Assembly: GCA_050251035.1 (NCBI GenBank)
Contig: JBFWNN010000005.1
Span: forward strand, 1 to 64,000
From: Taklimakanibacter sp050251035
GTDB lineage: Bacteria > Pseudomonadota > Alphaproteobacteria > Rhizobiales > Aestuariivirgaceae
DNA: 64,000 nucleotides
Direction: 5' to 3'
The translations under genes were made by a program, and so were the position numbers. The notes beneath the pieces are model-generated. The model was not told the origin of the DNA. It saw only the letters and a list, made by a program, of their open reading frames with translations, and did no database searches. This document shows, piece after piece, positions 8,230-16,099 of this stretch (the stretch's first letter is position 1; the number at the start of each line of letters is the position of its first letter).

Positions 8230-9090
8230 TCACTCACTGTCGATCGCGCGCGAGACGAGATCGAGAAAGTCCTCTTCTGTCCTGACTTTGGGCACGTCTT
8301 CCATCTTCACCGAATAGCCGAAATTGCGGGCTATCGCCCGATAGAGCGGGATGCGGTGATGCACGAGCTGCTCGAAGCCCCAGATGGCGAAGCCGTCGGG
8401 ATCGACATCGCAGTCCGCGCCGATCCCCTGCGAGGCCTTGTATTCCGACCATTTCTCGTCGAGGAAGCGTGGCTGGTAATACATCGGCTTGGGCATCTTG
8501 CGGAAGCGTTCGACCAGCATGCGGGCATGTGCCGGCGTGCCTTCGATATAGAGCAGCAGCGTGTTGTCGGCGAGGCATTGCAGCACCGGATCGCTGAAAT
8601 CGTCAGGATCGACGACCTCGCACAGGCTGCCGCCCGAATCGCAGATGAAGTGGCTGTAGCCATAGATGTCGCGCGAACGCTCGATGAAGGCGGGCACATC
8701 CCTGAGCGCGCTGATCTCGCCTTCGCGGTGCTGCGCCTGGCGCCGCTTGTACTCGGCAAAGTCGATGCCGCCCTTGCCGGGATCGCCCGGCTTGCCGAGA
8801 TAGGTCGACAAGGGCTCGAGATTCTGGAAGGTGATGTTGGAGGAGATATAGATCGAATCCGAGCGCAGAAGGTCGCGCAGGAAGGGAACCTTCATCGCCT
8901 CGCGCTTGAAGTTGTCGACGATGTGCTCGCCCATGTAGCGTGTGCCGATGCGGTAATCGACCGAATAATGGAACCAGGCGCGCCCCTGCAGCAGGTCGGC
9001 AAGGGTCGTCTTGCCGACCCCGGACATGCCGAAGACGGTCACGGCCTTGTTCGGCCAGTCCCTGAACTCCTTGCTGGTCTTGAAACGCAT
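8230..9090 (-). CDS. P-loop ATPase of unknown function, metA partner
   Basis: A 286-residue soluble protein with Walker A GMSGVGKT at residues 21-28 just after the start. Later blocks include HFICDSGGSLCEVVDPDD and LLLYIEGTPAHARMLVERF. The ATG at 9090 is preceded by GAGAGGA at suitable spacing; the longer open frame upstream runs through the hairpin cluster and is not used. The gene is two nucleotides upstream of metA and probably heads the operon. The kinase-like fold suggests nucleotide-dependent chemistry, but I recognise no substrate signature, so no function is assigned. Confidence 0.8.
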   Translation of the reverse strand: MRFKTSKEFRDWPNKAVTVFGMSGVGKTTLADLLQGRAWFHYSVDYRIGTRYMGEHIVDNFKREAMKVPFLRDLLRSDSIYISSNITFQNLEPLSTYLGKPGDPGKGGIDFAEYKRRQAQHREGEISALRDVPAFIERSRDIYGYSHFICDSGGSLCEVVDPDDFSDPVLQCLADNTLLLYIEGTPAHARMLVERFRKMPKPMYYQPRFLDEKWSEYKASQGIGADCDVDPDGFAIWGFEQLVHHRIPLYRAIARNFGYSVKMEDVPKVRTEEDFLDLVSRAIDSE

Positions 9091-9114
9091 CTGGACATCC
9101 TCTCGCGCGCATCC

Positions 9115-9213
9115 CGGCGAAGTGGAGTCACTTCGCCGAAAGGATTCGCGCCAAGTAAATTTGTCGGAGCAAATCCTTATCGCCAAAGTCTGCAACCCCG
9201 GATCAAGTCCGGG
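9115..9213. repeat. cluster of three intergenic hairpins, REP-like
   Basis: Three inverted repeats lie in the 273-bp spacer upstream of the P-loop ATPase gene. First, CGGCGAAGTG / CACTTCGCCG with a 4-nt loop (9115-9138). Second, AAGGATTCGC (9140-9149) pairing with GCAAATCCTT (9169-9178), one wobble. Third, CCCGGATCAAGTCCGGG (9197-9213). The third resembles a short palindrome common between genes in Rhizobiales. None has a U-run, so they are not simple terminators. They could be a mobile REP-type element or part of the leader of the operon. Confidence 0.55.
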
Positions 9214-9363
9214 CGAGCCTTTGGCGGGATTGCTCCAAGTCGCCGGCGGTTCCATAGCTTATGGGAAGCCCTGAGGGCAACGGCCGGGTCATGTCTCCAG
9301 GGCAGGGCAGATTCCGGCCAGAATCATCTAGAATGGCGGCGAGGGCGGAGATTCGGGTGGCCG

Positions 9364-10656
9364 ATGGGCAGCATGACTTCTCAGACCTGGTATGAGGCGA
9401 CGGCGCCGGCGCGCGAGGCGCTGGGCCCGCTGCGCGGCGTCGAGGCGTGCGATGCCTGCGTCATCGGCGGCGGGCTCGCCGGCATCACCACCGCCCGGGA
9501 ACTGCAGCGCCGCGGCCGGATCGTCGTGCTGCTCGAGGCCAAACAGCTCGCTGCGGGGGCTTCGGGGCGCAATGGCGGTTTCGTCGGCAACGGCTTCGCC
9601 GCCGGGATCGGCGAGATCATCGCGCATGTCGGCCTCAGGGATGCGCAAGCCCTCTACCGGCTCTCCGCGCACGGCACCGAATATGTCCGCCGCGAAGTGC
9701 AGCGTCTCGACGCCTCGATCAAGATGAGCGACGGCGTGATCGTCGCCCGGAGGGTCGATGATCCGGCCGGGGCGCGCCGCCACGCGGCGATGATGCTGCG
9801 CGATTTCAACGAGGGGCTGGACGTGCTCTCGACCGAGCAGACGCGGGCCGTTCTCGCCAGCGAGCGCTATTATCAGAGCCTGAAGAACCCGCGCAGTTTC
9901 CTCATCGATCCCTTGCGCTATGCCCGCGCCTTGGCGGATGATGCGCTGCATTGCGGGGTGACGATCCACGAGAACGCCGCGGCGCTCGATGTGCGCAAGG
10001 AGGGCGCGGGATTCATCGTGCGCGCCGCCCATGGCGAGGTCCATGCGCGCCATGTCGTCCATTGCGTCTCAGCGCTCGACCGCAGAATCCATCCGCCGAC
10101 CGGGCGCGCCGTCCTGCCGGTCGCCACCTATGTCGCCGTCACCGCGGCGATGGAGCAGGATGCGATCAGGACCCGCGCGGGCGTCGGCGACATGCGCCGG
10201 GCGGGGGACTATTACCGGGTCATCCCGGACAATCGGATCATGTGGGGCGGGCGGATCACCACGCGGGTGAGCACGCCCTCGCGTCTCGGCCAGATGCTGA
10301 AGCGCGATATGCTGTCGGTCTATCCGCAGCTCGGCGATCCCAAGATCGACTATGCCTGGTCGGGAATCATGGCCTATGCGCTGCACAAGATGCCGCTCAT
10401 CGGCCGGGCGCCCGACGGGCAATGGTTCGCCACCGCTTTCGGCGGCCACGGCCTCAACACCACGGCCATGGCCGGCCTGCTGCTGGCGCGCGCCATCGCC
10501 GATCGTGACGATGAATATCGCCGTTTCGCGGCGTTCGGGCCCAGATGGGCGGGCGGCCCCTTCGGCCGCATCGGCGTGCAGGCGACCTACTGGTGGATGC
10601 AGGTGCGCGACCGGCGCGAGGAGAAGGCGGCGCGCCAGAAGCTCGAAGCGGAGTGA
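9364..10656 (+). CDS. FAD-dependent amine/amino acid oxidoreductase (DAO family)
   Basis: A 430-residue flavoprotein. The dinucleotide-binding motif CVIGGGLAGITTA lies near residue 35, followed by ASGRNGGFVGNGF, as in gamma-glutamylputrescine oxidases and other DAO-fold amine oxidases. The C-terminal FAD contact is FGGHGLNTTAMAG. The start is ATG 9364 or ATG 9373; both lack a strong ribosome site. The stop is 3 nt before the start of the Rieske fusion gene, so both are expected on one transcript, and the Rieske/flavin-reductase protein may carry its electrons. Substrate unknown; secondary amines or N-methyl amino acids are typical for the family. Confidence 0.88.
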   Translation: MGSMTSQTWYEATAPAREALGPLRGVEACDACVIGGGLAGITTARELQRRGRIVVLLEAKQLAAGASGRNGGFVGNGFAAGIGEIIAHVGLRDAQALYRLSAHGTEYVRREVQRLDASIKMSDGVIVARRVDDPAGARRHAAMMLRDFNEGLDVLSTEQTRAVLASERYYQSLKNPRSFLIDPLRYARALADDALHCGVTIHENAAALDVRKEGAGFIVRAAHGEVHARHVVHCVSALDRRIHPPTGRAVLPVATYVAVTAAMEQDAIRTRAGVGDMRRAGDYYRVIPDNRIMWGGRITTRVSTPSRLGQMLKRDMLSVYPQLGDPKIDYAWSGIMAYALHKMPLIGRAPDGQWFATAFGGHGLNTTAMAGLLLARAIADRDDEYRRFAAFGPRWAGGPFGRIGVQATYWWMQVRDRREEKAARQKLEAE

Positions 10657-10659
10657 ACC

Positions 10660-11745
10660 ATGGCCAACAGGGAAGAGTGGATCGACATAGGCGCGGCAGG
10701 TGATCTCGCCGAAACGGCGCTGCGACCGATCGAAGCCCAATCGATCAAGATCGCGCTGTCCTGCGTGAACGGAGTCTTCGGAGCGGTCCACAATGCCTGC
10801 AACCATGTCGGCGGCCCCCTGGGAGAAGGGGCGCTCGATGGCGACTATATCGTCTGCCCCTGGCATCAGTGGAAATTCCACCGGGTGAGCGGATTGGGCG
10901 AGCCCGGCTTCGAGGACGACCGCGTGCCGTCCTTCCCAGTCAAGGTCGAGGACGGCCGCGTGCTCGTGCGACTCGCACCGACCAGACGCCAGAAGGCGCC
11001 GCATGAGCCGCACCCGCTGGCGCGCCCGATCCAGCGCGCCGAAGGCCCGATCAGGCTCGCCGGCATCTCGACGACGGCAATGGACAAAGGGGCGCCGCGC
11101 TATTCCGGCTCCGACGACCTTCTGGCCTCGGCCCTCGAGGCGGCCGCGGCGCAAGGCTGCGAAACCCGGCTCATCAAGCTCAACGACCTCAAATTCCGGG
11201 CCTGCGAGGGCTATTATTCGAAGGCGGCCCACGCCTGCACCTGGCCGTGCTCGATCACGCAGATGCGGCCCAAGGACGAGCTGACCCCGGTCTATGAGGC
11301 GCTGGTGCACTGGGCCGATGCGGTGATCATCGCCACGCCGATCCGCTGGGGGCAGGCGAGCTCGCTTTATTTCCGCATGGCGGAGCGCCTCAATTGCGTC
11401 CAGAACCAGGTCACCACCCACAATCGCGTGTTGATCCGCAACAAGGTGGCCTCCTTCATCATTGTCGGCGGCCAGGACAATGTGCAGGGCGTGGCCGGCC
11501 AGATGCTGGGTTTCTTCGCCGAGCTCGGCTTCCACTTTCCCCAGTTTCCCTTCATCGCGCATTCGCGCGGCTGGTCGGCCGAAGACATGGAGAACAATGT
11601 GTCGGCGGTGCGCTCATCGGCTGAACTGCATCGCGGCGCCGCCGATCTGGCGGATCGGACGATCGCGCTCGCCGCGCGGCTTCTCGCGACCGAACCGGCC
11701 GAGAAGATCCGCCGCGGCGGGCGCAAGGCGCATGCCTTGGATTAG
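10660..11745 (+). CDS. fusion of Rieske [2Fe-2S] domain and NADPH-dependent FMN reductase-type domain
   Basis: A 361-residue two-domain protein. Residues 1-105 are a Rieske ferredoxin-like domain with cluster ligands Cys47, His49 (CNHVGGPLG) and Cys66, His69 (CPWHQWKF). After a basic linker, residues about 127-345 form a flavodoxin/NAD(P)H-dependent FMN reductase domain (IRLAGISTT, then VIIATPIRWGQASSLYFRM). One polypeptide thus pairs a one-electron iron-sulfur centre with a flavin. Coupled to the DAO-type gene 3 nt upstream. Its last 4 bases overlap convergently with the end of the SMR gene. An electron-transfer role for an oxygenase or oxidase is inference; no oxygenase alpha subunit is encoded nearby. 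Confidence 0.88.
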   Translation: MANREEWIDIGAAGDLAETALRPIEAQSIKIALSCVNGVFGAVHNACNHVGGPLGEGALDGDYIVCPWHQWKFHRVSGLGEPGFEDDRVPSFPVKVEDGRVLVRLAPTRRQKAPHEPHPLARPIQRAEGPIRLAGISTTAMDKGAPRYSGSDDLLASALEAAAAQGCETRLIKLNDLKFRACEGYYSKAAHACTWPCSITQMRPKDELTPVYEALVHWADAVIIATPIRWGQASSLYFRMAERLNCVQNQVTTHNRVLIRNKVASFIIVGGQDNVQGVAGQMLGFFAELGFHFPQFPFIAHSRGWSAEDMENNVSAVRSSAELHRGAADLADRTIALAARLLATEPAEKIRRGGRKAHALD

Positions 11746-12056
11746 CTGGCGAATTTGAGCCCGAGAATGCCGGCGACAATCACTGCAATGCAGGCGACCC
11801 GCGCCATGTTGGCCGGATCACCCAGGAGCCACATGCCGAGCACCGCCGTGCCGACGGCGCCGATACCGGTCCATATCGCGTAACCGGTGCCGACCGGCAG
11901 GGTCTTCAGCGCCAGGCCCAGCAAAACCAGGCTGATGACCATGCTGAGCGCGGTGAGCAGCGACGGCACGGGCTTCGTGAAGCCTTCCGTATATTTCAAG
12001 CCGATCGCCCAACCGATCTCGAAGAGACCGGCAATGATAAGAAGGAGCCAGGCCAT
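11742..12056 (-). CDS. sugE: SMR family exporter, SugE/Gdx-like (guanidinium exporter)
   Basis: A 104-residue protein with four transmembrane helices. The N-terminal AGLFEIGWAIGLKYTEGFT carries the essential membrane Glu of small multidrug resistance proteins in the SugE/Gdx setting, and GTGYAIWTGIGAVGTA is the helix-3 signature of that subgroup. Gdx proteins exchange guanidinium for protons. The ATG at 12056 has AGAGG 6 nt upstream. The leader contains two hairpins with ACGA and ACGG loops, matching a guanidine-II riboswitch, which strongly supports guanidinium as substrate. Confidence 0.9.
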   Translation of the reverse strand: MAWLLLIIAGLFEIGWAIGLKYTEGFTKPVPSLLTALSMVISLVLLGLALKTLPVGTGYAIWTGIGAVGTAVLGMWLLGDPANMARVACIAVIVAGILGLKFAS

Positions 12057-12074
12057 GACGAACCTCTGCGGAGT

Positions 12075-12124
12075 GCAGGGCCGTCCCATGCGTTCATGAA
12101 AGGGGAAAGCGAAGTCGTCTTCGC
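12075..12124 (-). promoter_or_regulatory. candidate guanidine-II (mini-ykkC) riboswitch
   Basis: On the minus strand, P1 is the perfect hairpin GCGAAG-ACGA-CTTCGC (12124-12109). P2 is GCA-U-GGG-ACGG-CCC-UGC (12091-12075), a 6-bp stem with one bulged U. Both tetraloops fit ACGR, the defining feature of guanidine-II riboswitches, and the linker is 17 nt. P2 sits 7 nt upstream of the AGAGG ribosome site of the SMR exporter, so ligand binding could free or hide that site. Both the loop identity and the downstream gene agree with the known class. Confidence 0.78.
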
Positions 12125-12155
12125 GCCGCTCATATAGGCAGGCGTGGCCGCGCGA

Positions 12156-12308
12156 TCAAGGGCGCCAGAACGGTTTCTTGACCTCGTTCAGGGCCTGCTC
12201 GAGGGTGAGCCCGATGTCCTTGACCAGATGATTGCCGAGCTCCAGCTGCCGGACCAGATCGCGGCGGTAACGGTGGCGGGCGATCCATGCTGCGACGGTG
12301 TTATGCAT
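12156..12308 (-). CDS. DUF1127 small protein
   Basis: A 50-residue basic protein: MHNTVAAWIARHRYRRDL followed by LVKDIGLTLEQAL. The end (KDIGLT plus a downstream aromatic-basic tail) is the DUF1127 signature common in alphaproteobacteria. The ATG at 12308 is preceded by AAGGAGGG at proper spacing. DUF1127 proteins are small RNA-binding or stress-linked proteins in some species; its role here is not known. Followed by the SMR gene on the same strand after 31 bp of AT-poor DNA that includes the riboswitch leader. Confidence 0.85.
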   Translation of the reverse strand: MHNTVAAWIARHRYRRDLVRQLELGNHLVKDIGLTLEQALNEVKKPFWRP

Positions 12309-12420
12309 CTTGCCCTCCTTCTTGCGGCGCGATTCCATGGCGTTGAAATACGTCCTCTTTATTACAGGTTCAAAGCAAGCTATCTGGGGGTAAGGGGTAG
12401 GAAAACTAAGGCTCACGGCG

Positions 12421-13302
12421 ATGCGCCTGCCATCTCTCAATGCCTTGCGCGCCTTCGAGGCAGCGGCTCGCCACCAGAGCTTCGCGCGCGCCGCAGCTGA
12501 GCTCCATGTCAGCGAGGGCGCCATCAGCCGGCATGTCAAGCTACTGGAGGAGGAACTGGGCCTGCCGCTCTTCATCCGCCGCGCCCGTAAGGTCGAGCTG
12601 ACCGAGCAGGGCCGCAAGTTCCTGCCCGTGCTCAGCAAGGCCTTCAAAGCGGTCGCTGCGGGCGTCGCCGATATCGCGGCCGAAGCGCCGAAGCTCAGGC
12701 TCTTGAGCCAGCCGAGCTTCTCCATCCGCTGGCTGATCCCGCGCCTCGACCACTTCCGCCAGGGCCACCCCGCGATCGAGGTCAAGCTCACCACCGGCAT
12801 CTACGAATGGCCGGATGCCGTCGGCGGCGGCTATGACCTCGCTTTCGGCTGCGGACCGCAATGTCCGGACGGCTGGGAGGCGATGCTGGTCGTGCCCACC
12901 AGCATGACGCCGGTCTGCTCGCCACGCCTGCTCGAAGGGCGCTCCATCGCGGCGCCCGCCGATCTTCGCCGGTTCAACCTCCTTCATACGACACCCGATC
13001 GCCGCGACTGGACGAGCTGGCTCGACGAATTCGACAGCGGTGACGTCGATCCGATGAGCGGGGAAACCTTTCCGCTTCTCGACATGGCAATCCAGGCGGC
13101 GGTGATGGGGCAGGGCGTCGCCATGGGCGACCTGACGCTGCTCGCCGCCGAGCTCGAGACCGGCAAGCTCGTCTGTCCGCTGGCCGACCTGGTCCTGAGC
13201 CGCGATGCGGACAATTACTACGTCTATGGCCCTTCGACGAAATGGAGCAAGCCGCGCGTCCTCGCTTTCCGGCAATGGCTCGAGGAGGTCGCGCGGGGCT
13301 AG
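12421..13302 (+). CDS. LysR family transcriptional regulator, GcvA-like
   Basis: A 293-residue regulator. The winged helix-turn-helix covers residues 1-62 (LRAFEAAARHQSFARAAAEL, then VSEGAISRHVKLLEE), and the C-terminal effector-binding domain begins around residue 90. The sequence SQPSFSIRWLIPRL is typical of the GcvA/AmpR-like branch. It is transcribed divergently from the DUF1127 gene (112-bp spacer). No adjacent obvious target enzyme; the effector is unknown. Its end overlaps the end of the ankyrin gene by 4 bp. Confidence 0.93.
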   Translation: MRLPSLNALRAFEAAARHQSFARAAAELHVSEGAISRHVKLLEEELGLPLFIRRARKVELTEQGRKFLPVLSKAFKAVAAGVADIAAEAPKLRLLSQPSFSIRWLIPRLDHFRQGHPAIEVKLTTGIYEWPDAVGGGYDLAFGCGPQCPDGWEAMLVVPTSMTPVCSPRLLEGRSIAAPADLRRFNLLHTTPDRRDWTSWLDEFDSGDVDPMSGETFPLLDMAIQAAVMGQGVAMGDLTLLAAELETGKLVCPLADLVLSRDADNYYVYGPSTKWSKPRVLAFRQWLEEVARG

Positions 13303-13670
13303 TTCCTGGCGCCGGCCGCCTTCAGGATGCGCGCCATCTCGGCATAGGCGCGCTTCTCGGCATGGGCGAGCGGCGTCACGCCGTCGCGGTCGGCGAGCGA
13401 CACGTCGGCGCCGGCGTCGACGAGAAGCTTCAGGATCTCTTGATGCGTCGGCCCGCCATCGGAAAGGATGATCGTCTCGAGCAGCGCCGTCCAGCCCAGC
13501 CGGTTCACATGGTCGACGGCGATATCGGTCTTGAGCAGCTCGCGCACGATGTCGGGATGACCATGATGCGCAGCCGGGATCAGCCCGGTGCCGCCATAGC
13601 GATTGACGCTCTTGAGATCGGCCCCGGCCTGCAGCGTCAGGCGCAATATCTCGAGCCGGCCTTCCGCCGC
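13299..13670 (-). CDS. ankyrin-repeat protein, 5' part lost in assembly gap
   Basis: 123 codons are visible, entering from the N gap in frame and ending at TAG 13299-13301. At least three ankyrin repeats can be read: AAEGRLEILRLTLQAGADL, GGTGLIPAAHHGHPDIVREL, and GWTALLETIILSDGG with VKLL-type ends, then DGVTPLAHAEKRAYAEM. The first visible repeat lacks its beginning, so the N-terminus lies in the gap. Ankyrin proteins of this kind are often exported and bind protein partners; no specific role is assigned. The gene precedes or follows moxR depending on true gap size. Confidence 0.8.
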   Translation of the reverse strand, partial: AAEGRLEILRLTLQAGADLKSVNRYGGTGLIPAAHHGHPDIVRELLKTDIAVDHVNRLGWTALLETIILSDGGPTHQEILKLLVDAGADVSLADRDGVTPLAHAEKRAYAEMARILKAAGARN

Positions 13671-13770
13671 NNNNNNNNNNNNNNNNNNNNNNNNNNNNNN
13701 NNNNNNNNNNNNNNNNNNNNNNNNNNNNNNNNNNNNNNNNNNNNNNNNNNNNNNNNNNNNNNNNNNNNNN
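13671..13770. other. assembly gap of 100 N
   Basis: Exactly 100 undetermined bases, the usual placeholder for a scaffold join of unknown length. It abuts the stop codon of moxR on one side and cuts the ankyrin gene on the other. Any open frame drawn across it is an artefact. Confidence 0.99.
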
Positions 13771-14616
13771 CTATCTACCGTCGCGCCTGGCCATGAAAGC
13801 GAGCTTCTCGAACAGCGACACGTCCTGCTCGTTCTTGAGCAACGCGCCATGGAGCGGTGGAATCAGCTTGCGCGGATCGCGCTCGCGCAAGGTTTCGGGC
13901 GAGATGTCCTCGTTGAGGAGCAGCTTGATCCAGTCGAGAAGCTCCGAGGTCGACGGCTTCTTCTTTAGGCCCGGCACCTCGCGGATGTCGTAGAAGATGT
14001 TGAGCGCCTCATGCACGAGCTTGCCCTTGAGGCCGGGGAAGTGGACATCGACGATCGCCTGCATCGTCTCGCGCTCGGGGAATTTGATGTAGTGGAAGAA
14101 GCAGCGCCTGAGGAAGGCGTCCGGCAGCTCCTTTTCGTTGTTGGAGGTGATGATGACGATCGGGCGCTGCTTCGCGGTGATGGTCTCGCCCGTCTCATAG
14201 ACGAAGAACTCCATGCGATCGAGCTCCTGCAGGAGGTCGTTGGGGAATTCGATGTCGGCCTTGTCGATCTCGTCGATGAGGAGAACGGGGCGGCGGTCAT
14301 GGGTGAAGGCGTCCCACAACTTGCCGCGCTTGATGTAGTTGCGGATGTCATGGACGCGGGTGTCGCCCAGCTGCGAATCACGCAGGCGGCTCACCGCGTC
14401 ATACTCATAGAGGCCTTGCTGCGCCTTGGTCGTCGACTTGATGTGCCATTCGATCAGCGGCGTCGCCAGGGCCTGCGCCACTTCGCGGGCCAGCACGGTC
14501 TTGCCGGTGCCGGGCTCGCCCTTGACGAGGAGCGGCCGCTCGAGGACGACGGCGGCATTCACCGCCATAGTGAGATCGTCCGTCGCGACATAGTCCTTGG
14601 TGTTCTGGAAGCGCAT
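13771..14616 (-). CDS. MoxR family AAA+ ATPase
   Basis: A 281-residue AAA+ ATPase, complete: the TAG stop occupies 13771-13773, flush with the gap. Walker A is GEPGTGKT at residues 33-40, Walker B VLLIDEID, and sensor 1 IVIITSNNE. The C-terminal helical lid ends with FEKLAFMARR. MoxR ATPases work with VWA proteins as chaperones for metal-centre insertion; the expected partner type is encoded at 1-1017, not next to it. The 253-bp region upstream (14617-14869) holds the divergent promoters for moxR and dksA; I see no gene in it. Confidence 0.95.
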   Translation of the reverse strand: MRFQNTKDYVATDDLTMAVNAAVVLERPLLVKGEPGTGKTVLAREVAQALATPLIEWHIKSTTKAQQGLYEYDAVSRLRDSQLGDTRVHDIRNYIKRGKLWDAFTHDRRPVLLIDEIDKADIEFPNDLLQELDRMEFFVYETGETITAKQRPIVIITSNNEKELPDAFLRRCFFHYIKFPERETMQAIVDVHFPGLKGKLVHEALNIFYDIREVPGLKKKPSTSELLDWIKLLLNEDISPETLRERDPRKLIPPLHGALLKNEQDVSLFEKLAFMARRDGR

Positions 14617-14869
14617 TGGCGGCCTTTCCGGTTTCTTCGAGCCCTCATAGCGCCCGGGCCGGGCAACTGCAAAGGCATGGTCTTCGCAGGATTGTCACAG
14701 AGTTCGGGCAAATGGCCTGAAACGAGAAAAACCTTTGCGAATCATGGTGATGTAGGAAAAGGAACATGTCCGTGATGGAACTCTCTTTGGCTATTGTCGA
14801 AGCAGGGGGAGATCGCTATAAGCCCGCCGCACCGAAGATTGTTGCAGTCATGTTCTGGTGAGGCCTTAG

Positions 14870-15286
14870 ATGGCGGTGGAAGTCGAAGAAGACTACAAAC
14901 CAAGAGAAGACGAGCCGTTCATGAATGAGCGGCAGCGCGAATATTTCCGGACCAAGCTGCTCAACTGGAAAGACGACATTCTGCGGGAAAGCCGCGAGAC
15001 GCTGGCGCATCTCCAGGACGACAACAACATCCTTCCCGATCTCGCCGATCGGGCCTCGACGGAGACCGACCGCTCGCTCGAGCTCAGGACCCGCGACCGC
15101 CAGCGCAAGCTCATTTCCAAGATCGATTCCGCCCTCAAGCGCATCGACGATGGCACCTATGGCTATTGCGAGGAGACCGGCGAGCCCATCAGCCTGCGCC
15201 GGCTCGACGCCCGGCCGATCGCGACGCTCTCCATCGAGGCGCAGGAGCGGCATGAGCGGCGTGAGCGGGTCTATCGGGATGATTGA
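14870..15286 (+). CDS. dksA: RNA polymerase-binding protein DksA
   Basis: A 138-residue DksA/TraR protein. The coiled-coil region runs from about residue 25 to 105, with the tip acidic pair in NILPDLADRASTETD, and the C-terminal zinc-finger region follows. Instead of four cysteines only one remains (YGYCEETGEPI), with Thr, Arg and Ala at the other positions, a form known from alphaproteobacterial DksA. The protein binds the RNA polymerase secondary channel and, with ppGpp, adjusts rRNA and amino-acid promoters. The start ATG 14870 has GTGAGG upstream. Confidence 0.93.
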   Translation: MAVEVEEDYKPREDEPFMNERQREYFRTKLLNWKDDILRESRETLAHLQDDNNILPDLADRASTETDRSLELRTRDRQRKLISKIDSALKRIDDGTYGYCEETGEPISLRRLDARPIATLSIEAQERHERRERVYRDD

Positions 15287-15317
15287 TTGCGGACCCGGTT
15301 GCGCGTAGCCTCCGTTC

Positions 15318-15953
15318 ATGCGCTGTAGGCCGCCGCACGCCCAATTCGCCCGACACGGCTACCACCACGGAAACCTCAAGGAGGCGCTGATCGCCGCGGC
15401 TCGCCGGCTTATTGCCGAGCACGGGCCCCAGGGGTTTACCCTCAACGAGGCCTCGCGCACCGCCGGCGTCAGCCCCAGCGCGCCCTACCGTCATTTCCGC
15501 GACCGCAATGCCTTGATCGAGGCGACGGCGGAGGAGGGGTTCAACTTGTTCCGCGACCGGCTCCTCGCCGCGACCGAAGGGGTCGTTTCGCCCTATGAGG
15601 CCCTGCATCGCATGGGCGCGGCCTATTTCGCTTTCGCCCTCGACGAGCCGGGCTTCTATCAGGCGATGTTCTCGTCGGGCCTGCCGGCGGTCGGCACCTC
15701 GGTGACGCAAGCGGGCGACCGCGCCTTCGCGGTGCTCGAGGACGCGGTGCGGGCGCTGGGGGCCAAGGAGCACCAGGTCCGAGAGCTGGCGCTCAAGATC
15801 TGGGCCTTCACCCATGGCATGACCGGTCTCATCGCCGCGGGCTCGGTGTCCGCCGTCGAGGCCGGCCGGCTCGCCGGCGATGCCGTCGATGCGATGCTGC
15901 GGGACGGCGGCGTCCCGGTGCCCAACAAGGTCAGGGCCCCTGCGGAAACCTGA
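15318..15953 (+). CDS. TetR/AcrR family transcriptional regulator
   Basis: A 211-residue regulator starting 31 nt after dksA. The helix-turn-helix is at about residues 17-62 (GFTLNEASRTAGVSPSAPYRH), preceded by the HGYHHGNLKEAL block seen in the TetR subgroup with a WHG-type C-terminal ligand domain (WAFTHGMTGLI). Ligand and target are unknown; no neighbouring transporter or enzyme is divergently placed. Confidence 0.92.
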   Translation: MRCRPPHAQFARHGYHHGNLKEALIAAARRLIAEHGPQGFTLNEASRTAGVSPSAPYRHFRDRNALIEATAEEGFNLFRDRLLAATEGVVSPYEALHRMGAAYFAFALDEPGFYQAMFSSGLPAVGTSVTQAGDRAFAVLEDAVRALGAKEHQVRELALKIWAFTHGMTGLIAAGSVSAVEAGRLAGDAVDAMLRDGGVPVPNKVRAPAET

Positions 15954-16099
15954 GCTGCGACGCATGTCGCCGTTGCGGAAACCGGCATCCGCCTATCCCC
16001 GACCGCGCGATCCTGAAACATATTTTTACCGACCGCGTCCCTTGCAAAGACGCCGGCGCCTCCTATGTGAATGAGGCTAACATCGCATGAGGGAGTCCC

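Noticed and set aside
8356..9363. Plus-strand extension upstream of the DAO-type gene
   Set aside because: It lies antisense to the P-loop ATPase and hairpin cluster; the flavoprotein fold begins only after 9364.
9091..9363. SAM-II riboswitch before the metA operon
   Set aside because: I searched for its conserved pseudoknot sequence on the minus strand and saw only hairpins of another kind.
13299..13850. Open frame running through the N gap
   Set aside because: Frame continuity through undetermined bases is meaningless, and its upstream part is another frame of moxR.
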